A DNA stretch of 40,627 bases. Source: Planctomycetota bacterium (GTDB lineage: Bacteria; Planctomycetota; Planctomycetia; Pirellulales; Pirellulaceae). Positions 35,358 to 40,627 of this stretch are shown piece by piece (the stretch's first letter is position 1; each line of letters begins with the position of its first letter). Both the position numbers and the translations under genes were made by a program. A model generated the notes under the pieces. The model searched no databases and was not told the origin of the DNA. It saw nothing but the letters and a program-made list of their open reading frames with translations. Location: positions 1 to 40,627 of the forward strand of contig JAPOIJ010000022.1 of assembly GCA_029979005.1 (NCBI GenBank), written 5' to 3'.

Positions 35358-38048
35358 GTGAACGAAACATCGCTCAATCCCGAGAAATGGCTTGGCAATT
35401 TTGGGCTGGAGGGTTTTCGACCCGGCCAGCGGCATGTCATCGATGCAATTCTAGCGGGAAAAGACACGCTTTGCATCATGCCGACAGGCGGTGGTAAGAG
35501 TCTATGCTTCCAACTCCCCACGATCGCCAGAGAGGGAGTCACGATTGTAATTTCACCGCTGATCGCATTGATGAAAGATCAGGTCGACTCGCTTTTAGAG
35601 TCAGAAATACCGGCTACATTCATCAACAGTTCGCTTCCCCCCGCTGAGCAACAAGCCCGCATTTCAGGGATGATTAACGGCCACTACAAACTGGTCTACG
35701 TCGCTCCAGAGCGATTGCGCAGTAATGCGTTCATGAGGGCCGTACAAAGTGTCCAAATCCAACTTCTCGCCGTCGATGAAGCCCACTGCATTAGCCAGTG
35801 GGGACACGATTTTCGGCCGGACTACGCTCGACTAGGGCGATTTCGGGAACGCCTCGGTAACCCTCAGACGGTAGCCTTGACCGCCACCGCAACTAAACTC
35901 GTTTCGAATGACATCTCAAAAATCCTCAATCTCAAGGAACCCTCTACCTTTGTTACCGGATTTGCCAGAACCAACCTTTCACTGGCGGTCTCCGCCCCCA
36001 ATGGGAATGCCGAAAAAGACAATCAACTGGTAAGTTTTTTAAAGAGCCGCAAAGGATGCGGGATCATCTATGCTTCCACTCGCAAGAATTGCGAACACCT
36101 CGTCGAACTTTTGGAAGATAAAATCCGTCGCAAGATTACGTTTTATCACGCCGGGCTACCTGCCGACGCCAGACGCTCGGTCCAAGAAAAGTTCATGACG
36201 GGTGAGATAGAGGTAATCGTCGCAACGAATGCCTTTGGAATGGGAATCGACAAATCAGACCTTCGATTTGTCGTTCATTACAATCTCCCCGGCAGTATCG
36301 AAGCCTACTACCAGGAAGCGGGCAGGGCAGGGCGTGACGGACTACCATCTGAATGCCTAATGCTGTACTCATTCCAAGACAAATTTATTCAGGAGTTCTT
36401 CATCGATAACTCCTATCCATCGAAGGAGACCGTGAAAGAGGTTTATGAGTACCTTTGTGCAATCCCCGGCGATCCAATTGAAACCACGCTGCAGGAAATC
36501 AAGGACGACCTCGACCTCAACGTCGGCACCGCGGGCATTGCAACTTGTGAAAATCTACTCGAGAAAGCTGGGGCTATCGAGCGTCTGGATAGTAAACAAA
36601 ACTCTGCAGCGATTAAAATTGATTCGGATCTTACGACGTTAATCGACCTTCTGCCGCGAGATGCGAGAACGCAACGACATGTGATGCGAGAACTGGAACG
36701 AATTGTTAGCGGATTTCGCGGAGAACGGGTGTTATTCCAACCCCAACGACTTGCTGATCGACTTGAGATGAAATGGGAAGCCGTAAACCGTGCGATTCGG
36801 CAACTACGAAAACTTCCCATGGTTGATTACATTCCGCCATTTCGTGGACGTGCTCTCCATATTGTCGATCGGAAACGAAAATTCTCAGATCTAAAAATCG
36901 ACTTTGCTGAATTGCATCGCCGTCAAAAATCTGAGCATGAAAAACTCAACAGCGTTATTCGGCTCGCCACGACCCGCCGGTGTCGTCAGCTCGAGATTTT
37001 AGAATATTTTGGAGACGCAGACCGAAAACTTTGCGGAACATGTGACAATTGCAAAAAACGACCTCAACTAAAGATCGGTACTGCCAAGCATTCTGACGAG
37101 GACGCCTGCCTTTACTCCGCACAAGTCGCACTCAGTGGTACCGCACGTACCCACGGAAGAATTGGCAAAACGTTAATCGCCCAAATGCTGACAGGCTCCG
37201 CATCTAAAAAAATAAAACAACTTGGCCTCGACCGGCTGAGCACCTTCGCGTTACTAAAAGGGTTAAGACAAGCGGATGTGGTTTTGTTGATGGAGTTTTT
37301 AATTCATCAGGGCTTTATCGCTCAAACCGAAACAACGAAGTATCGGCCAGTGCTTTCTATTTCACCAACGGGACGGAAACTAATGGCAGGTGATTTTTCA
37401 CTTGAATTAACCAACCTTATGCCCGGGGATCTGGTCGAAGCACTCTCGCTTAAATTTCAAGGCAAGATCCCACGGCGAAACACCCCAACCCCCGATCCGA
37501 TCAGCGAATCAAATGAATCCAAACCAATTGCAGAATCACAAGAAACAAAAACGCCCGAATCGCACCCTGAACCGATGACCACGCCGGGTCTCTTTGAATC
37601 GGTTGATGAAAACCTAGAAACCTCAACGATGAATCAGACGGTTAGCGTTGCCCCCAGCAACCCGACTCAATCGGAGCGGCAGAGCGAAAAAGATCTACCG
37701 GCTCAACAGGACCTAAGTAAGCTCCGCCTTGACCGCCCCGAGCCGAATTCTGTCCAGCCAAATTTCTTTTGGACGTGGAGATTACTCGCGGACGGCTATT
37801 CCATGGATCATCTCAGACAAGTCAGACAGATTGATGAAGAAACCATCTTCAATCACGTACTTCGCGCGACAGAAAACAACCTACCCGTTCAAGCGGAATG
37901 GTTACTTTCCGAAGAAAAGATAGACACTTTGAGCAAATTAGTACTAAAACACCCCTCAGCAAGAACCTCAAAATTAATCTCAGAACTTCCTGCCGATTTT
38001 CTACCACAGGAACTCGTTTATTTCCTCAAATGTCAATCGAGTTCTTAA
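35358..38048 (+). CDS. recQ: ATP-dependent DNA helicase RecQ
   Basis: 896 residues from a GTG start at 35358. Helicase motifs run in order: [30 protein letters not shown], the DEAH box with aromatic loop ([19 protein letters not shown]), [24 protein letters not shown], and [20 protein letters not shown] with [17 protein letters not shown]. The zinc-binding C-terminal part is seen ([23 protein letters not shown]), then the winged-helix RQC region (~590-690). A Pro/Ser/Thr/Glu-rich disordered linker (~700-800) leads to a last ~90 residues with helix-turn-helix character ([20 protein letters not shown]), in place of a standard HRDC domain. RecQ unwinds DNA in recombination and fork repair. No good Shine-Dalgarno sequence is seen at the GTG. 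Confidence 0.95.
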   Translation: MNETSLNPEKWLGNFGLEGFRPGQRHVIDAILAGKDTLCIMPTGGGKSLCFQLPTIAREGVTIVISPLIALMKDQVDSLLESEIPATFINSSLPPAEQQARISGMINGHYKLVYVAPERLRSNAFMRAVQSVQIQLLAVDEAHCISQWGHDFRPDYARLGRFRERLGNPQTVALTATATKLVSNDISKILNLKEPSTFVTGFARTNLSLAVSAPNGNAEKDNQLVSFLKSRKGCGIIYASTRKNCEHLVELLEDKIRRKITFYHAGLPADARRSVQEKFMTGEIEVIVATNAFGMGIDKSDLRFVVHYNLPGSIEAYYQEAGRAGRDGLPSECLMLYSFQDKFIQEFFIDNSYPSKETVKEVYEYLCAIPGDPIETTLQEIKDDLDLNVGTAGIATCENLLEKAGAIERLDSKQNSAAIKIDSDLTTLIDLLPRDARTQRHVMRELERIVSGFRGERVLFQPQRLADRLEMKWEAVNRAIRQLRKLPMVDYIPPFRGRALHIVDRKRKFSDLKIDFAELHRRQKSEHEKLNSVIRLATTRRCRQLEILEYFGDADRKLCGTCDNCKKRPQLKIGTAKHSDEDACLYSAQVALSGTARTHGRIGKTLIAQMLTGSASKKIKQLGLDRLSTFALLKGLRQADVVLLMEFLIHQGFIAQTETTKYRPVLSISPTGRKLMAGDFSLELTNLMPGDLVEALSLKFQGKIPRRNTPTPDPISESNESKPIAESQETKTPESHPEPMTTPGLFESVDENLETSTMNQTVSVAPSNPTQSERQSEKDLPAQQDLSKLRLDRPEPNSVQPNFFWTWRLLADGYSMDHLRQVRQIDEETIFNHVLRATENNLPVQAEWLLSEEKIDTLSKLVLKHPSARTSKLISELPADFLPQELVYFLKCQSSS

Positions 38049-38496
38049 CGAAACGCCATTCGGTTATTCTTGCCCATGTTACAAGTCGCCGCCGCATATT
38101 TGAGCGATACCAAAAAGTGCTTTGAGTATCGCCGTTGGTTCTAAGAAAGAGGCGAAAGAAGCAGGCAATTTCGACAAAAACCAACCAGATGTTGAAAATA
38201 TTAATACCCGACCACACAAGATGTGATTTCAGGCACTAAAACCCGATTGCTTCTCGAGCAATCGTCTTCTGCTGGTCAATCCCTCATCGCCAACCTTTGC
38301 ATACTGGGCTACAATAGGTGTCCGCAGTTTTCTGTCGAAATGAATCTCAGAACTGCGTCATCCGAGTCAGGATCGTCAAATTGTTAAGTTAAGAACGGTT
38401 TATTCGGATGAATATTGGGTAATCGTCTTATTACGACAAACGAAAATTAAAACCACCGCCCGTCCGGTTTTTCCGTAGAACGGTCGAGGAAAGTCA
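38049..38496 (+). other. Intergenic region between recQ and ftsH
   Basis: About 450 bases with no supported gene. It holds a 7-bp inverted repeat (GCGATAC at 38104-38110 and GTATCGC at 38126-38132) without a T run. The ftsH ribosome site, GAGGA, is at 38486-38490. Nothing else is recognised. Confidence 0.5.
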
Positions 38497-40627
38497 ATGG
38501 ATAACGAACGCGACAACGGCAAAAAGAACGAAGACCGCAAAGCTAAAGGGCCTTCACGAAATCCAAATTTGCTGATCCCGATGCTGCTGATCGGTGTACT
38601 CCTTCTGTTTTTAATTATGCAGTGGGGCAATTCGCAGACCTCGACCATTTCACTGCGGTATTTTCAGAATCTGCTCGAAGGCAAGGACTATGACGGTAAA
38701 GTCCTTACCAATCCCGATGACGAAAAACCACTCGAAGACGTCATCAAACAGATTACGCTGACACCTCGCGGTGCCCGCGGTATTTTTCGCGTTGAGAAGC
38801 TTCCCAAGGAGCCAACGTTTAATTCCGAGGGAGAACGAAAGAATCACAACGGAGAGTTCTTAAAATCCAATTTTCAAGTCGAATTCCCAAGCAACGATAT
38901 TACGCGTGCGGAATTGATCAAACAAATTGAAAACAATGTCGAGAATTTCACGGTCGAACCTGCGACTGACATGATCGGCTGGTATTATGCAGCCCTCCTG
39001 ATGTTTACCTTCGGTCTGCTGTTGTTCATGATCCTTTCGTTCAGACGCTCGCAGAATCAGATGATGGGTGGCGGCGGCTTTCTCTCAAATTTCTCTCGTA
39101 GTCCAGCTAAAAAATACGAAGCTTCTGCCGAACCAATTACGTTCAAAGACGTGGCTGGCCTCGAAAGTGTAAAGGCAGACCTCGGCGAGATCGTCGAGTT
39201 CCTCAAGTCGCCGACCAAGTTTCAAAAACTCGGTGGACGGGTTCCAAAGGGCGCATTGCTGATCGGTCCTCCGGGAACCGGCAAGACTCTTCTCGCACGT
39301 GCCGTTGCTGGAGAGGCCAACGTTCCTTATTTTTCAGTCAACGGTAGTGAATTTATTCAGATGTTCGTTGGCGTAGGCGCCAGTCGAGTCCGTGATTTAT
39401 TCTCGACCGCCAAAGCGCAGTCACCTGCCATCATCTTCATCGATGAGATCGATGCAGTAGGTCGACAAAGGGGGGCTGGACTCGGTGGGGGTCACGATGA
39501 GCGCGAACAAACACTCAATCAAATCCTCGGCGAAATGGATGGATTCCAGGCGAATGACTCGGTCATTATCATTGCAGCGACCAACCGACCGGACGTTCTC
39601 GACCCGGCTCTATTGCGTCCTGGTAGATTCGACCGCCACGTGACCGTCAATCGCCCGACAAAGTCAGGCAGACTGGCGATCTTCAAGGTTCACGTTAGAA
39701 ACGTACCGCTCTCCGCAGATGTAGACCTCGAAGTCTTGGCACAGGCAACCGCGGGTATGACCGGGGCGGATATTCAAAACTTGGTGAATGAAGCTGCGTT
39801 GTGGGCAGCCCGCAAGAATAAAACCAAAGTCGAGATGGAAGATTTTTACTTCGCACACGATAAGGTTTTGATGGGCGCGAAACGTGAAGAAGTCCTTACG
39901 GACAAAGAAAAAGAAAGAACCGCCTACCACGAGGCTGGTCACACCCTCGCCGCGTGGAATCTGAAGGGCGCCAATCCGGTTCACAAAGTCACCATCATTC
40001 CGCGTGGTCGCGCGCTGGGCGTAACCCAAATGGTGCCCGACGAAGACCGGATGAATATGTCAGAGCAAGAGATCCATGATCATCTCGTTGTCTTGCTGGC
40101 TGGCAGGGCCGCCGAAACCTTGGTTTACAGCGAGCTAACCGTTGGGGCTGAGAACGATCTTGAACGGGCAACCTCCATGGCGAGGCGAATGGTGACTCAC
40201 TGGGGTATGAGCAAGAAACTCGGTCCGGTCAGCTATAAAATGAGCGACGAAGACCCGTTTTTGGGTGGGCAAATGCACAAAAGCCGACAATTCAGTGAGC
40301 ATACGATGGAGGTGATTGATGAAGAGGTTCATCAGATTCTCGACAGCGCCGCAAAAGCCGCACTTGAATTACTGACAAAACATCGGGATGGTTTGCAAGC
40401 GGTTACGGACGGGCTGTTAGAGAGTGAAGAGCTTGACCGACATCAGATTGCTGATCTGCTCGGACCTTCCGTCCACAAGGAAAAAGAGGCTGATCTTCCC
40501 GATCGCCCTCCAGTATTAAATAAAGAGAGCGAGCCGACCGCGGAAGCATCTGATTCCGAAACTGTGGATCCAACGGATTCGAACGATGGCGAGACTGCTG
40601 AAACGGATGTCAACGATCCGGAAGCAG
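38497..40627 (+). CDS. ftsH: ATP-dependent zinc metalloprotease FtsH (3' end beyond window)
   Basis: 710 complete codons from the ATG at 38497, with GAGGA 6 bases upstream; the frame is still open at the window end. A cytoplasmic basic start leads to a first helix ([19 protein letters not shown]), a short extracytoplasmic domain, and a second helix ([20 protein letters not shown]). The AAA domain has Walker A ([16 protein letters not shown]), the pore loop ([15 protein letters not shown]), Walker B ([15 protein letters not shown]) and sensor/SRH ([20 protein letters not shown]). The zinc site is HEAGH with the third ligand in [10 protein letters not shown]. FtsH degrades membrane and soluble regulatory proteins. 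The C-terminal tail after the protease domain is long, acidic and Ser/Thr/Asp-rich, and is incomplete here. Confidence 0.97.
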   Translation, partial: MDNERDNGKKNEDRKAKGPSRNPNLLIPMLLIGVLLLFLIMQWGNSQTSTISLRYFQNLLEGKDYDGKVLTNPDDEKPLEDVIKQITLTPRGARGIFRVEKLPKEPTFNSEGERKNHNGEFLKSNFQVEFPSNDITRAELIKQIENNVENFTVEPATDMIGWYYAALLMFTFGLLLFMILSFRRSQNQMMGGGGFLSNFSRSPAKKYEASAEPITFKDVAGLESVKADLGEIVEFLKSPTKFQKLGGRVPKGALLIGPPGTGKTLLARAVAGEANVPYFSVNGSEFIQMFVGVGASRVRDLFSTAKAQSPAIIFIDEIDAVGRQRGAGLGGGHDEREQTLNQILGEMDGFQANDSVIIIAATNRPDVLDPALLRPGRFDRHVTVNRPTKSGRLAIFKVHVRNVPLSADVDLEVLAQATAGMTGADIQNLVNEAALWAARKNKTKVEMEDFYFAHDKVLMGAKREEVLTDKEKERTAYHEAGHTLAAWNLKGANPVHKVTIIPRGRALGVTQMVPDEDRMNMSEQEIHDHLVVLLAGRAAETLVYSELTVGAENDLERATSMARRMVTHWGMSKKLGPVSYKMSDEDPFLGGQMHKSRQFSEHTMEVIDEEVHQILDSAAKAALELLTKHRDGLQAVTDGLLESEELDRHQIADLLGPSVHKEKEADLPDRPPVLNKESEPTAEASDSETVDPTDSNDGETAETDVNDPEA

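Noticed and set aside
38104-38132. GCGATAC / GTATCGC hairpin after recQ
   Set aside because: 15-base loop and no T run on either strand, so not called a terminator.

Overview
The window looks like a chromosomal segment of a planctomycete, probably Pirellulales. The main pointers are a >1000-residue PVC-type membrane-bound dehydrogenase/cytochrome c protein with a late CxxCH, an ABC-2 permease fused to a CPBP protease, several zinc-ribbon membrane proteins, and generally weak Shine-Dalgarno sequences with some TTG/GTG starts. No rRNA, tRNA, CRISPR array, prophage or insertion sequence was recognised. Species identity is inference only.

Layout. 1-5.4 kb: the 3' part of a YifB/ComM-type AAA ATPase, an LplT-like MFS transporter, a decayed aminotransferase 3' end, a small secreted Tyr/Ser/Gly-rich protein with a strong terminator, a membrane protein, and a convergent parvulin-type lipoprotein. 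5.5-9 kb: a TIGR04283-like glycosyltransferase, a secreted thioredoxin-like protein, a Gfo/Idh/MocA-like protein without the EKP motif, and a LITAF-like zinc-ribbon protein. 9.1-22.5 kb: a long minus-strand run. In transcription order it holds a Cys/His-rich exported protein behind a Fur-family-like operator, a DUF58 protein, a transglutaminase-like protein, a MoxR ATPase, a His-rich lipoprotein, a COG0701 permease, a prepilin-peptidase-like protein and a giant RND/MMPL transporter. 22.7-28.9 kb: a zinc-ribbon membrane protein, an 800-base gene-poor stretch leading into groES-groEL, a secreted EEP-family hydrolase, a Cys-rich secreted protein with a structured leader and strong terminator, and a small membrane protein without an obvious start codon. 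28.9-40.6 kb: the PVC-type cytochrome, an ABC exporter pair (NatA-like ATPase and permease-CPBP fusion), divergent recQ, and the 5' part of ftsH, cut by the window end.

The most interesting region is the minus-strand run. It combines the MoxR-DUF58-transglutaminase module, normally seen as an envelope-linked chaperone/transglutaminase set, with metal-binding exported proteins and a metal-permease homologue. The transglutaminase-like protein appears to carry Ser-His-Glu where the family has Cys-His-Asp, and the prepilin-peptidase-like protein has lost the GxGD catalytic segment. The Gfo/Idh protein elsewhere in the window has also lost its signature lysine. Three enzyme folds with altered catalytic residues in one window are worth structural follow-up. 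Whether the run is one functional system is inference.
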